Shown here piece after piece: positions 1 through 7,759 of a stretch of 18,825 nucleotides of DNA. Source of the stretch: Betaproteobacteria bacterium (lineage in GTDB: Bacteria > Pseudomonadota > Gammaproteobacteria > Burkholderiales > Burkholderiaceae); assembly GCA_009921765.1 (NCBI GenBank), contig RFXC01000063.1, positions 1 through 18,825 of the forward strand, in the 5' to 3' direction. The notes beneath the pieces were generated by a model. That model had not been told where the DNA came from, did no database searches, and was given only the letters and a program-made list of their open reading frames with translations. The position numbers and the translations under genes are program-made. Each line of letters starts with the position of its first letter. Within the stretch, counting starts at the first letter, position 1.

Positions 1-405
1 GGTATGCTGCCCGACCTGGAGACCCAGTCGCCCATGCTGGGCACCAACCTCGGTTACGGCGGGGGCTGGGCCTTGCCGCTCACCTGTTACTGGCTTGCGC
101 GCAGCCGCAAGCGCCTTGGGCCCGACTATCCTCTGATCGGCACCAATGGAGCCCGCAGCGGCGACGATGTGCTGCGCATGATGCTGGCTGGTGCCAGCGC
201 GGTCGAGCTTTGCACTGCAGTCATGACCGGCGGCTTCGAGGTCATCAGCGCGGCCATTGATTCAGTTCGCAGGTATGCCCATGGAAAGGCGCAACATGCC
301 CAGGATTGGATCGGGATCGCCGCAGACCGGCTGCAAACGTTCGGCGAGCAGCCGCTCAGGCCCGATCACTGGCGCCAGTTTGTTCCGGCGCAGACTCGTG
401 AATGA
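1..405 (+). CDS. C-terminal part of a dihydroorotate dehydrogenase-like / PreA-like FMN oxidoreductase (5' end outside window)
   Basis: The reading frame is open at the left edge, with a Gly codon at bases 1-3, so only the last 134 or so residues are present. They match the C-terminal part of the FMN-binding TIM barrel of dihydroorotate dehydrogenases and the PreA subunit of dihydropyrimidine dehydrogenase. Three blocks support this: GGWALPLTCYWLARSRK, then a strand with PLIGTNGARSGDD (the IGxGG-like phosphate-binding turn, here with Thr-Asn), then AGASAVELCTAVMTGGFEVI, which closely parallels the GA-SVQVTTAVM segment of PreA. Family enzymes oxidise or reduce pyrimidine-type substrates using FMN. 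The substrate cannot be decided from this fragment, and no N-terminal catalytic Cys or Ser is visible. The gene converges on the Bug gene, with 13 nt between the two stop codons. I am fairly sure of the superfamily and unsure of the exact enzyme. Confidence 0.72.
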   Translation, partial: GMLPDLETQSPMLGTNLGYGGGWALPLTCYWLARSRKRLGPDYPLIGTNGARSGDDVLRMMLAGASAVELCTAVMTGGFEVISAAIDSVRRYAHGKAQHAQDWIGIAADRLQTFGEQPLRPDHWRQFVPAQTRE

Positions 406-418
406 CGCGCACGCTTGA

Positions 419-1525
419 TCAGTTCTCGATCAACTTCAGCTCGCGGACCATACCCCTGTAGAGTTGGTCCTCCTCGACGAGCGCTGCCCGGAACCCCTGA
501 CGGTCGAGATAGAGCGGGCTGTTGAACCCCTTGCGGGCGGCTTCGAGGAATTCGGGTTGCTGAACCGCCTGGGCAAGGGCCGAAGACAGCTTCTGCAAGA
601 TGTCCTCGGGCACATCCCTTGGTGCAAGCAGACCGAAGCTGCTCAAGTTCGAAAAGGTGACGCCCTGGTCGGCGAGTGTCGGAATGTTGTTCAGCAGGGC
701 AAGCTTCTGGGGCCCGGTGGTGGCCAGCGGTACGAGCTTGCCCGCATTCACTTGCGGCATGATTGCGCCAGGAAGGCCAAGTGCCATGTGCACATGGCCA
801 CCCAGCGCTGCGGTAACCGCTGGCGCAATGCCCTGAAAGGGCACGTGCAGCACCCGGATTCCGGCAGCGGCGGCCATCGCCTCGCCGGCGAGGTGTGTGC
901 CGGTTGATTGACCGGCCGACCCGAAGGTCGCTTGCCCCGGATTCTGCTTCGCCCAGGCGATCATGTCGGCGAGTGTTTTGTAGGGCGCGCCCGGGCCCGC
1001 GGCGATGATGTAGGGCGTTCCGATTACGTTACCGATCGGCGCAAAGTCGTCGAGTGAGTACGACTGCTTTCGCACGTTGGGAGCGACGGTGAGCGCGCCG
1101 GTGCCGGTGTAGAGCAGGGTATAGCCATCGGGTTTCGCCTGCTTCACGAGCGCAGTTCCCACGGTGGCGCCGCCCCCCTCGCGGTTTTCAATGACGAGCG
1201 ATTGCCCGAGCAGGCGAGCGAACGTGGGCGCAAGCGCACGAATCTGGTGGTCGGTTCCACCGGGGGCGTAGGGGACGATCACGCGGATCGGCCGGTTCGG
1301 ATAATCGGTGGTTTGCGCCTCGGATGTTGGGCCTGCCAGCGCGAGCGCGATGCCCATCACGCATCCGGCAAAGCCAAGACGACGACAGTTCGAGTTGGCG
1401 GGCAGGCGTTTGCGATGGGATACGTCGGGCGTGCCGGCCCTGTTGAACCTCAGGCCCGACCGGGTAGATGCCAGGGAGGGCGGTCCGAGATGGTTGGGCT
1501 TGGCATGGGGCGTGAGGGAGACCAT
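419..1525 (-). CDS. Bug-family periplasmic solute-binding protein (tripartite tricarboxylate transporter, TctC-like)
   Basis: The 368-aa product has the Bug/TctC fold signatures: YPNRPIRVIVPYAPGGTDHQIR after the signal, NREGGGATVGTALVKQAKPDGYTLL, and the C-terminal LLAPRDVPEDILQKL segment. Bug proteins are abundant in Bordetella and Cupriavidus and bind carboxylates or other small metabolites in the periplasm. No TctA/TctB membrane subunits lie here, so it may work with distant permeases or as a sensor. The hydrophobic signal core is at residues 50-66, with likely cleavage after SEA at residue 70, so the n-region is unusually long at about 48 residues. Arg48-Arg49 precede the core and could be a Tat motif. 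The start was chosen because AAGGA lies 9 nt upstream of this ATG and no good start exists closer to the signal core. It lies 58 nt downstream of the flavin monooxygenase gene and is probably co-transcribed with it. Confidence 0.9.
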   Translation of the reverse strand: MVSLTPHAKPNHLGPPSLASTRSGLRFNRAGTPDVSHRKRLPANSNCRRLGFAGCVMGIALALAGPTSEAQTTDYPNRPIRVIVPYAPGGTDHQIRALAPTFARLLGQSLVIENREGGGATVGTALVKQAKPDGYTLLYTGTGALTVAPNVRKQSYSLDDFAPIGNVIGTPYIIAAGPGAPYKTLADMIAWAKQNPGQATFGSAGQSTGTHLAGEAMAAAAGIRVLHVPFQGIAPAVTAALGGHVHMALGLPGAIMPQVNAGKLVPLATTGPQKLALLNNIPTLADQGVTFSNLSSFGLLAPRDVPEDILQKLSSALAQAVQQPEFLEAARKGFNSPLYLDRQGFRAALVEEDQLYRGMVRELKLIEN

Positions 1526-1583
1526 TCTTCGTCGTCCTTGGTCGGCGGAACGACTTTGATGGTTTCACCGGGGCTATACCCTG

Positions 1584-3398
1584 TCAATGCGGCGATCCGG
1601 ATTCCAGCAGTCCCAGTTCCTGCGCTTGGATCTGTAATGCAAGGTATTTCGAATAGGCACGGCATTGCGAAAACGCGCCGCCGGTGAAATACAGCCCGGG
1701 CTGCGCGGTACGGGTCCACATGTTGCGCATTTCTGCGGTATCGGGATCGAAACCCCAGACAGGCCCTACGCGGTTGGCCACTTCGTCGCCAAAAAATCCT
1801 GCGACCGTGTGTTCCAGCCCGTGATAACCGGTGCCCAGCACGATCAGTTCGGTCTCGATCAGTGAGCCGTCCTTCAGCCGGGCGCCATTTGTTTCGAATG
1901 ACGCGATGTCGCTGTACTGAATGAGACCAATCTCGCCCGACGCAATCAGGTTGGAGCAGCCCACATTGAAGTAGTAACCGCCGCCGCGGGAGCGGAAAAG
2001 ATAGGGCCAGCCGGTCCCGTCGACGCCACTCGAGAGCCGGAAGCCCACCTTCTCGAGGGCGTCGAGCAGTGGACGGTCCTGCGCGCGGGCCTGACTGGTG
2101 AGCGTGCGGTGGCCCTGGAGCGTGATCGGCAGCGGCATTGAAGTGTTGATCAGGTCACGGTCTTCGATGGAGGGTCCTTCACCCAGAAACACGCCGTCAT
2201 AGAGCTGGGCGCTGGGCTCGATCTCGATCACCATGGTGGGATTGCGCTGCACCATCACCGCGCGCGCGCCCTGGCCATGAAGCTCCTGCGCTACATCGTG
2301 CGCACTGGTGCCGGTGCCGATCACCATCACCGGTTTGCCGCGCCAGGCCTCGCCGTCGGCAAACGCGCTGCTGTGCACAACCCTGCCCGCAAAGCGACCA
2401 AGCGTCGGGATGTCAGGGATCTTTGCAGCGCCACTCACACCGGTTGCGAGAATGATGTGGCGCGGCCGAAGGACACGCTCGGTTCCGTCGGCTCGCTGAA
2501 CATGTGCCTCCCAGTGGCCGCCCGACGTAGCGCCCGACTGCCCCGAGCCGTCAAGCCGTCTGGCGCGGGTCAGTCGCGTGCGCGTCCAGAAATGGATGTC
2601 CATGCACTCGACGTAGGCCTCGAACCAGTTGGCGATGCGGTCCTTCGGCAGATAGCGCTGCCAGGTGGATGGAAACGGCATGTAGGGCAGATGATTGCTG
2701 TGAAACTGGTTATGGAGCTTGAGTGCCCGATAACGCTTTCGCCAGTTGTCACCGATTCTTTCCATCGGGTCGATGACGAGATTGTCGATGCCCAGCTGGT
2801 TGAGGCGTGCGGCGACTGACAACCCTGCGTGGCCGCCTCCTACGATCAGCACAGTCGGTTCGCGATCCTCAAACCGCGAAGCAATGTTGCGACGCTCAAG
2901 CCAGTTGGGGCCGTTCCATTCGCGCTGGTAAACGGGTTCCTCGCGACGCTCGCGCAGCGTCTGCTCGTCGTAGTCACGAATGCTTTCAAGCGCAGTGTGC
3001 AAGGTCCAGGCTGTGCGCGAGATGCCGCCATCCGGCAGCACCCGCAGGCGCAGCAGCGCGGCAGCCGTACCGGTTTCGGTGTCGAACTTCAGTATGGCTT
3101 CCACGGCGCGCACGCCGGCTCGCTCGACCATACGTGGTGGGGAGCGGCTCTCATCAATCTGGAAGGCCCTCGCACGCACGCTTGCGAGTCCGCGGGCGAG
3201 TGGGGCAGCTAGCGCCTGGCGGCCGCTGAGTGTGATGAGCGACCAGGTGAGCGCCAACGCCTCACGCCAATGGCTGTCCTCATCAAACAGGCACGCCACG
3301 CTGGCGGGGTCACCCAGGTGGGCGACGTTGTTGAGTTGGTCAACCCAAGCGGAGACGGAGGCTGACAGGGAGAGCGGGGCAGGCTGGTCAGCCATCAT
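1584..3398 (-). CDS. Class B flavin-dependent monooxygenase (FMO/YUCCA-like) with NTF2/SnoaL-like N-terminal domain
   Basis: The 604-aa protein has two parts. Residues 1 to about 160 look like an NTF2/SnoaL-type domain (region FDEDSHWREALALTW). Residues 180-600 are an FAD/NADPH monooxygenase. Visible motifs are GGGHAG (187-192) for FAD, LKLH (226-229), ATG (318-320), the FMO fingerprint FxGxxxHxxxF (336-346), GTGTSA (361-366) for NADPH, and LGTGY (521-525). Family members transfer one oxygen atom to N, S or carbonyl substrates. The segment LPYMPFPSTWQRYLPK resembles plant YUCCA enzymes, which decarboxylate indole-3-pyruvate oxidatively. The substrate here is unproven. It starts at the first of two adjacent ATGs, 15 nt after the aminotransferase stop codon and with no clear Shine-Dalgarno, so translation may be coupled. 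At about 600 aa it is longer than typical FMOs (400-550 aa) because of the extra domain. Other possibilities are a Baeyer-Villiger or N-hydroxylating enzyme. Confidence 0.88.
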   Translation of the reverse strand: MMADQPAPLSLSASVSAWVDQLNNVAHLGDPASVACLFDEDSHWREALALTWSLITLSGRQALAAPLARGLASVRARAFQIDESRSPPRMVERAGVRAVEAILKFDTETGTAAALLRLRVLPDGGISRTAWTLHTALESIRDYDEQTLRERREEPVYQREWNGPNWLERRNIASRFEDREPTVLIVGGGHAGLSVAARLNQLGIDNLVIDPMERIGDNWRKRYRALKLHNQFHSNHLPYMPFPSTWQRYLPKDRIANWFEAYVECMDIHFWTRTRLTRARRLDGSGQSGATSGGHWEAHVQRADGTERVLRPRHIILATGVSGAAKIPDIPTLGRFAGRVVHSSAFADGEAWRGKPVMVIGTGTSAHDVAQELHGQGARAVMVQRNPTMVIEIEPSAQLYDGVFLGEGPSIEDRDLINTSMPLPITLQGHRTLTSQARAQDRPLLDALEKVGFRLSSGVDGTGWPYLFRSRGGGYYFNVGCSNLIASGEIGLIQYSDIASFETNGARLKDGSLIETELIVLGTGYHGLEHTVAGFFGDEVANRVGPVWGFDPDTAEMRNMWTRTAQPGLYFTGGAFSQCRAYSKYLALQIQAQELGLLESGSPH

Positions 3399-3413
3399 GG
3401 GAACGGGTACCGG

Positions 3414-4625
3414 TCAGGGGTTGCTCAGGACCTTGGCGATGGAATCCGCCACATAGTCGATATTTCGCGAGTTGAGCGCAGCCAGACAGATGCGACCGGT
3501 GCTGATTGCGTAGATGCCATATTGCTCACGCAGCACGTCGACCTGATCACGGCTCAGGCCCGAATAGGAGAACATGCCGCGCTGACGGATCACAAAGCTG
3601 AAGTCTCGGTTGACGCCTCGGGCCTTAAGGCGGTCAACAAGACCGCTTCGCATCGATCGAATGCGCTCTCGCATGGTGGCAAGCTCGCGCTCCCAGGTGG
3701 CCCGCAGCGCGGGAGTGGACAGCACCGCCGCCACCACGGCAGCCCCGTGTGTGGGTGGGCTGGAATAGTTGGTGCGGATGGTGCGCTTCACCTGACTCAC
3801 GACGCGAGCAGTCTCGTCTCGATCGGCGGTGACGACCGAGAGCGCCCCCACCCGTTCGCCGTACAGGGAAAACGATTTCGAAAAAGAGCTCGAGACAAGA
3901 AAGTTGAGGCCCGAAGCGGCAAACAAATTGAGCGCGAGCGCATCTTCGGCAATGCCATCGCCGAAGCCCTGATAGGCCATGTCAAGAAACGCGACCAGAC
4001 CGCGTGCCCGGACCGTGTCGACGATCTGTGACCATTGGTCGGCATTGAGGTCGACCCCGGTGGGGTTATGGCAGCACGCGTGCAGCACCACAATAGACCC
4101 GGCAGGCAGCGCCTCCAGGGATGCCTTCATTCCGTTGAAATTGACGCCGTGACTGGCCGCATCGTAATAAGCGTAGGCGTTGACCTTGAAGCCCGCGGCT
4201 TCAAAGAGCGCACGGTGATTCTCCCAGCTGGGATCACTGATCCAGACCTCGGCCGCCGGCAACAGTCGACGCAGAAAATCGGCTCCGATACGCAGGCCGC
4301 CGGTTCCACCCAGCGCCTCGAATGTGGCGACACGGCCTGCCCCGGTGAGCGGTGAGGCCGCACCAAACAGCAGCCCCTGGACCGCCTGGTTGTAGGCAGC
4401 AAACCCCTCGATGGGCAGATAAGCCCGAGCGGGTTGTTTCTCCAGGCGCTGTCTTTCCGCCTCCCGCACCGCCTCAAGAAGCGGCACGCGTCCGTCGTCG
4501 TCGTAATAGACGCCCACCCCGAGGTTGACCTTGGAAGGGCGGGTGTCGGCATTGAACGCTTCGGTGAGACCGAGAATTGGATCCCGCGGGGCCATCTCGA
4601 CTGCGGCGAACATGGAGGATGTCAT
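3414..4625 (-). CDS. tyrB: Aspartate/aromatic amino acid aminotransferase (class I, PLP)
   Basis: The 403-aa enzyme of the AspC/TyrB subgroup swaps amino groups between aspartate, tyrosine, phenylalanine (and often tryptophan) and 2-oxoglutarate, in the cytoplasm. Key residues are present: HNPTG with Asn187, Asp215 contacting the PLP pyridine N, Tyr218, Lys250 in SSSFSKSFSLYGER for the Schiff base, Arg258, Arg284 in TIRTNYSSPP (the side-chain carboxylate binder, Arg292 in pig numbering) and Arg378 for the alpha-carboxylate. The retained Arg284 fits dual dicarboxylic and aromatic use. The frame extends upstream to a TTG at 4688, but that codon lies in an inverted repeat. The MTSSMFAAVE start fits the family N-terminus (MFxx...ADPILGL) much better, so I used it. 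The gene is divergent from uvrB and leads a probable operon with the monooxygenase and Bug genes. Whether to call it tyrB or aspC is a judgement. Confidence 0.93.
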   Translation of the reverse strand: MTSSMFAAVEMAPRDPILGLTEAFNADTRPSKVNLGVGVYYDDDGRVPLLEAVREAERQRLEKQPARAYLPIEGFAAYNQAVQGLLFGAASPLTGAGRVATFEALGGTGGLRIGADFLRRLLPAAEVWISDPSWENHRALFEAAGFKVNAYAYYDAASHGVNFNGMKASLEALPAGSIVVLHACCHNPTGVDLNADQWSQIVDTVRARGLVAFLDMAYQGFGDGIAEDALALNLFAASGLNFLVSSSFSKSFSLYGERVGALSVVTADRDETARVVSQVKRTIRTNYSSPPTHGAAVVAAVLSTPALRATWERELATMRERIRSMRSGLVDRLKARGVNRDFSFVIRQRGMFSYSGLSRDQVDVLREQYGIYAISTGRICLAALNSRNIDYVADSIAKVLSNP

Positions 4626-5017
4626 GATGAGGTCTAAGTGATTGATTTGATTGTGTTGAAAAGAATTAACCCTAAAGAAACTGCACAAGAATTGTGCACT
4701 ACTCTAGCTTTTTGGGGGGGCGCGCGCGATAATTACCGATTGGTCAGATAGTCGGGCGAAGCGCGTCTGCCGGTTTGGCTGACCGACTGCACACAGACAG
4801 TTGTTGCAGCGCAGAAGTCGATGGTGCGGTGCACGTTGTTGCGGTGCGGCAAGGCGCCAGTTGGTTCGTGGTTTGGGCCATCGGGACATCGGGTGCCCGC
4901 ACGCTTCATCGCTCCAACGGGTGGTTTGACACATGAAACATTGCGGAGTTCAGGCAGCCCACCAGCGGCCGCATCCTTAAAAGCAGCATATCACGGTAGA
5001 GGAACGGTTCTTTTCTG
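4626..5017. other. Divergent intergenic region between the aminotransferase gene and uvrB
   Basis: This 392-nt stretch has no convincing gene. The 75 nt nearest the aminotransferase are AT-rich against a GC-rich background, as expected for promoter DNA. It contains a 17-nt inverted repeat (4682-4698), a T5-G7-(CG)4 tract (4709-4728) and a perfect TTGACA hexamer (4926-4931) that lacks a good -10 partner at normal spacing. I found no CTG-N10-CAG LexA box upstream of uvrB; the nearest is CTG-N8-CAG at 4787-4800. A small GAAC-G-GTTC palindrome (5002-5010) lies between a GAGGA and the uvrB ATG. I could not assign either promoter with confidence. Confidence 0.6.
4682..4698. promoter_or_regulatory. 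Perfect inverted repeat, candidate operator for the aminotransferase operon
   Basis: TGCACAA-GAA-TTGTGCA is a perfect 7-bp inverted repeat with a 3-nt centre. It sits 57 nt upstream of the chosen aminotransferase start, in AT-rich DNA. The size and symmetry suit a dimeric helix-turn-helix regulator. The regulator is unknown, and the site could instead act on uvrB. The role is inferred from symmetry and location only. Confidence 0.45.
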
Positions 5018-7108
5018 ATGGTCGATCTCGCTCACGACAGTTCGAATCTGCTCACGTTTCCGGGTAGCCCGTTCCGGCTGGCTCGGCCGTTTGCGCCGGC
5101 TGGCGATCAGCCCGCTGCCATCGATGCGCTCGAGCAGGGACTGCGTGATGGCCTCAGTTTTCAGACGCTTCTGGGCGTGACTGGTTCGGGTAAGACCTTC
5201 ACGATGGCCAATGTGATTGCCCGGTTGGGGCGGCCCGCTCTCATCCTCGCTCCAAACAAAACGCTTGCCGCGCAGCTCTATGCAGAAATGCGCGAGTTTT
5301 TCCCAGAAAACGCAATCGAATATTTTGTCTCGTATTACGACTATTACCAACCCGAGGCCTACGTTCCCCAGCGTGATCTGTTCATCGAGAAAGATTCCTC
5401 GATTAACGACCATATCGAGCAGATGCGGCTGTCGGCAACCAAATCGCTGCTTGAACGGCGAGACACCATCATCGTGGCAACGGTCTCGTGCATCTACGGC
5501 ATCGGGAACCCCGCCGATTACCATGACATGCGGCTCATGCTGCGGGTTCGCGATCGGATCGGACAGCGAGAACTGCTGCAGCGGCTGGTGTCCATGCAGT
5601 ATCGACGCAATGAGACCGAGTTTGCTCGAGGCACCTTCCGCGTGCGCGGCGACACGATCGACATTTTCCCGGCCGAACATGCCGAGCTCGCGCTGCGTAT
5701 CGAACTGTTTGACGACGAGATCGAGTCTCTGCAGCTCTTTGACCCGCTCACCGGTCGCGTGCGCCAGAAGATTCCGCGTTTCGTGGTCTATGCGTCGTCG
5801 CACTACGTGACCCCCCGGGCCACCATTCTGCGCGCGCTCGACACCATCAAGGCCGAACTGGCCGAGCGCCTTGAGTTTTTCTTGTCTCAGGGCAAGCTCC
5901 TTGAGGCGCAACGTCTGGAGCAGCGAACGCGCTTCGATCTTGAAATGCTGCAGGAGTTGGGTTTCTGCAAGGGGATCGAGAACTACTCGCGTCATTTGTC
6001 AGGGGCGCGGCCTGGCGATCCGCCGCCCACGCTGGTTGATTATCTGCCTGCAGACGCGCTCATGATCATCGACGAAAGCCACGTCACGATCGGCCAGTTG
6101 GGTGGCATGTACCGAGGCGACCGTTCTCGCAAGGAAACGCTGGTGCAGTACGGCTTCCGTCTGCCCTCGGCGCTCGACAACCGGCCACTTCGCTTCGATG
6201 AATTCGAACACAAGATGCGGCAGTGCGTTTTCGTTTCGGCCACGCCAGCCGATTACGAGCACCGCACGGCGGGCCAGGTGGTTGAGCAGGTGGTACGGCC
6301 CACCGGGCTGATCGACCCTGCAATCGAGGTTCGGCCGGCGCGTGCCCAGGTCGAAGACCTGTTGTCGGAAATTCGGTCACGGGTGACGCTTGGAGATCGG
6401 GTTCTGGTCACGACCCTAACGAAGCGCATGGCCGAAGACCTCACCGACTTTCTCGGTGAGCAGGGCGTACGCGTCCGTTATCTCCATTCCGACATCGACA
6501 CCGTAGAGCGGGTCGAGATCATCCGCGATCTCCGTCTGGGAAGTTTCGATGTGCTGGTGGGCATCAATCTGCTGAGAGAAGGTCTGGACATTCCTGAAGT
6601 GTCGCTGGTTGCCATTCTCGATGCCGACAAGGAAGGGTTCTTGCGCTCGGAGCGCAGCCTGATTCAAACGATAGGGCGGGCCGCGCGTAACCTGCGCGGA
6701 ACCGCAATTCTTTATGGCGACACCGTCACCGACTCCATGAGGCGCGCCATCTCAGAGACAGAGCGCCGACGCCAGAAACAAGTCGAGTTCAATACAGCAC
6801 ACGGCATCGCGCCGCGCGGCATCAGCAAGCAGGTTCGCGAGCTGATCGATGGTGTGTATGACGCGGACAGCGCGCGGGTAGCGCGCGCGGCACAGGACAT
6901 CGCTGACAACGAGCCGCTGGAGTTGGGCGAGAAGGCGCTGGCCCGTGAGATTCGGGCGCTTGAGAAACGAATGCTTGAACACGCGCGCAACCTCGAGTTC
7001 GAGAAAGCGGCCGAAGTACGAGATCGGCTGTCGCGCCTCAAACAGCGCGTGCTTGGCGCCGATGGCACCCACAACGTTGTTCCTTTTGCCGCCGGGCGGG
7101 CGGCCTGA
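5018..7108 (+). CDS. uvrB: Excinuclease ABC subunit B
   Basis: UvrB is the damage-verification helicase of nucleotide excision repair. It is loaded by UvrA and then recruits UvrC for incision. The 696-aa protein is of usual length. Walker A GVTGSGKT is at residues 53-60. The beta-hairpin region that clamps the damaged strand carries [20 protein letters not shown]. The DEAD-type motif is DESH (352-355). The helicase C-terminal half has [15 protein letters not shown] and QTIGRAARN. The C-terminal UVR coiled-coil domain that binds UvrC and UvrA lies near residues 640-680 ([21 protein letters not shown]). The ATG at 5018 is the first start after an in-frame stop. The best Shine-Dalgarno, GAGGA, is 14 nt away, which is long. 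The upstream region shows no LexA box. The phosphatase gene follows after 42 nt and may be co-transcribed. Confidence 0.98.
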   Translation: MVDLAHDSSNLLTFPGSPFRLARPFAPAGDQPAAIDALEQGLRDGLSFQTLLGVTGSGKTFTMANVIARLGRPALILAPNKTLAAQLYAEMREFFPENAIEYFVSYYDYYQPEAYVPQRDLFIEKDSSINDHIEQMRLSATKSLLERRDTIIVATVSCIYGIGNPADYHDMRLMLRVRDRIGQRELLQRLVSMQYRRNETEFARGTFRVRGDTIDIFPAEHAELALRIELFDDEIESLQLFDPLTGRVRQKIPRFVVYASSHYVTPRATILRALDTIKAELAERLEFFLSQGKLLEAQRLEQRTRFDLEMLQELGFCKGIENYSRHLSGARPGDPPPTLVDYLPADALMIIDESHVTIGQLGGMYRGDRSRKETLVQYGFRLPSALDNRPLRFDEFEHKMRQCVFVSATPADYEHRTAGQVVEQVVRPTGLIDPAIEVRPARAQVEDLLSEIRSRVTLGDRVLVTTLTKRMAEDLTDFLGEQGVRVRYLHSDIDTVERVEIIRDLRLGSFDVLVGINLLREGLDIPEVSLVAILDADKEGFLRSERSLIQTIGRAARNLRGTAILYGDTVTDSMRRAISETERRRQKQVEFNTAHGIAPRGISKQVRELIDGVYDADSARVARAAQDIADNEPLELGEKALAREIRALEKRMLEHARNLEFEKAAEVRDRLSRLKQRVLGADGTHNVVPFAAGRAA

Positions 7109-7150
7109 CCCATTGATTCCTTCCTTCCTCCAAACCAAAAAGGTATTGAA

Positions 7151-7672
7151 ATGGCTAAAAGAGAACCCACATCCCTTGCCATGAGTACACGAGTCTTGTT
7201 CGTATGCATGGGAAATATTTGCCGCTCACCCATGGCGGAAAGCGTGTTTCGCCACACGGTTCGGGTCGCAGGCCTGGATGATGTGGTTCGGGTTGCATCG
7301 GCCGGCACGCACGCGTTTCATGAAGGCGAAGCCACCGACAAGCGCGCGCAGGCGTCGCTTCAGAAGCGAGGCTACAACGCTGCCGACATCCGTGCCCGCA
7401 AGGTGACCGAGCGTGATTTCGAAGAGTTCGACCTGATCCTCGCCATGGACTGGGACAACCTCTCCCTGCTTCAACAGACCGCGCCCAAGCGTTTTCATCA
7501 CAAGCTTCAGCTGCTCATGCGGTTTGCCACCGAGCACGAGACCGCAACGGTGCCCGACCCTTATCATGGCTCGGCGCAAAACTTTGAGCAGGTTCTTGAC
7601 TACATCGAAGATGCCTGCAGCGGGTTGCTCGAGGTGGCCAAGCGTCGTGCGACGCAGGTCGCAGCGGCCTGA
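7151..7672 (+). CDS. Low-molecular-weight protein-tyrosine-phosphatase
   Basis: Cytoplasmic cysteine phosphatase that removes phosphate from protein tyrosines. The P-loop is C-MGNIC-RS, with nucleophile Cys19 and Arg25. The general-acid loop is VPDPYHGS with Asp136, followed by the usual C-terminal helix (NFEQVLDYIEDACSGLL). It has 173 aa from this start, which has AAGG at 7 nt spacing. An internal ATG at 7181 would give 163 aa and put the catalytic Cys at position 9, closer to many homologues, but it has no Shine-Dalgarno. Enzymes of this type often reverse BY-kinase (Wzc) phosphorylation in capsule or exopolysaccharide loci. No kinase or polysaccharide gene is nearby, and the uvrB-ptp-isc order is one I recall from other Burkholderiales, so its partner is unknown. 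Arsenate reductase is less likely given the acid loop. The gene ends in a strong terminator. Confidence 0.94.
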   Translation: MAKREPTSLAMSTRVLFVCMGNICRSPMAESVFRHTVRVAGLDDVVRVASAGTHAFHEGEATDKRAQASLQKRGYNAADIRARKVTERDFEEFDLILAMDWDNLSLLQQTAPKRFHHKLQLLMRFATEHETATVPDPYHGSAQNFEQVLDYIEDACSGLLEVAKRRATQVAAA

Positions 7673-7694
7673 TTTTCTGACCTTTGTCATTCCG

Positions 7695-7739
7695 CCACCT
7701 CTTCGGCAGACCCCGTTTGCCGAGGGAGTGGTGTTTTTT
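7695..7739 (+). terminator. Intrinsic terminator after the phosphatase gene
   Basis: The arms CCACCTCTTCGGCA (7695-7708) and TGCCGAGGGAGTGG (7718-7731) form a 14-bp stem with one C-A mismatch and two G-U pairs around a 9-nt loop. A run of six T follows at 7734-7739. It begins 22 nt after the phosphatase stop codon and ends 20 nt before the next ATG, so it separates the uvrB-ptp transcript from the molybdo-hydroxylase gene. Confidence 0.88.
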
Positions 7740-7759
7740 GAGCGCCCTGTCGTTCTGAG

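Noticed and set aside
415..433. TTGATC-N7-GATCAA hairpin between convergent genes as a bidirectional terminator
   Set aside because: Only 6 bp, AT-containing stem, with no T-run on either side.
4626..4688. N-terminal extension of the aminotransferase to a TTG codon at 4688
   Set aside because: The extra 21 residues have no counterpart in AspC/TyrB proteins as I recall them, and the TTG falls inside the inverted repeat.
4787..4800. CTG-N8-CAG as a LexA box for uvrB
   Set aside because: The spacer is 8 nt rather than 10 and the centre is not AT-rich.
4926..4954. TTGACA as -35 of a uvrB promoter
   Set aside because: The hexamer 17 nt downstream is TTCAGG, a poor -10, and shifts of one base do not help.
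4991..5995. 334-codon open frame antisense to uvrB
   Set aside because: uvrB is certain on the other strand, and the translation has no family resemblance.
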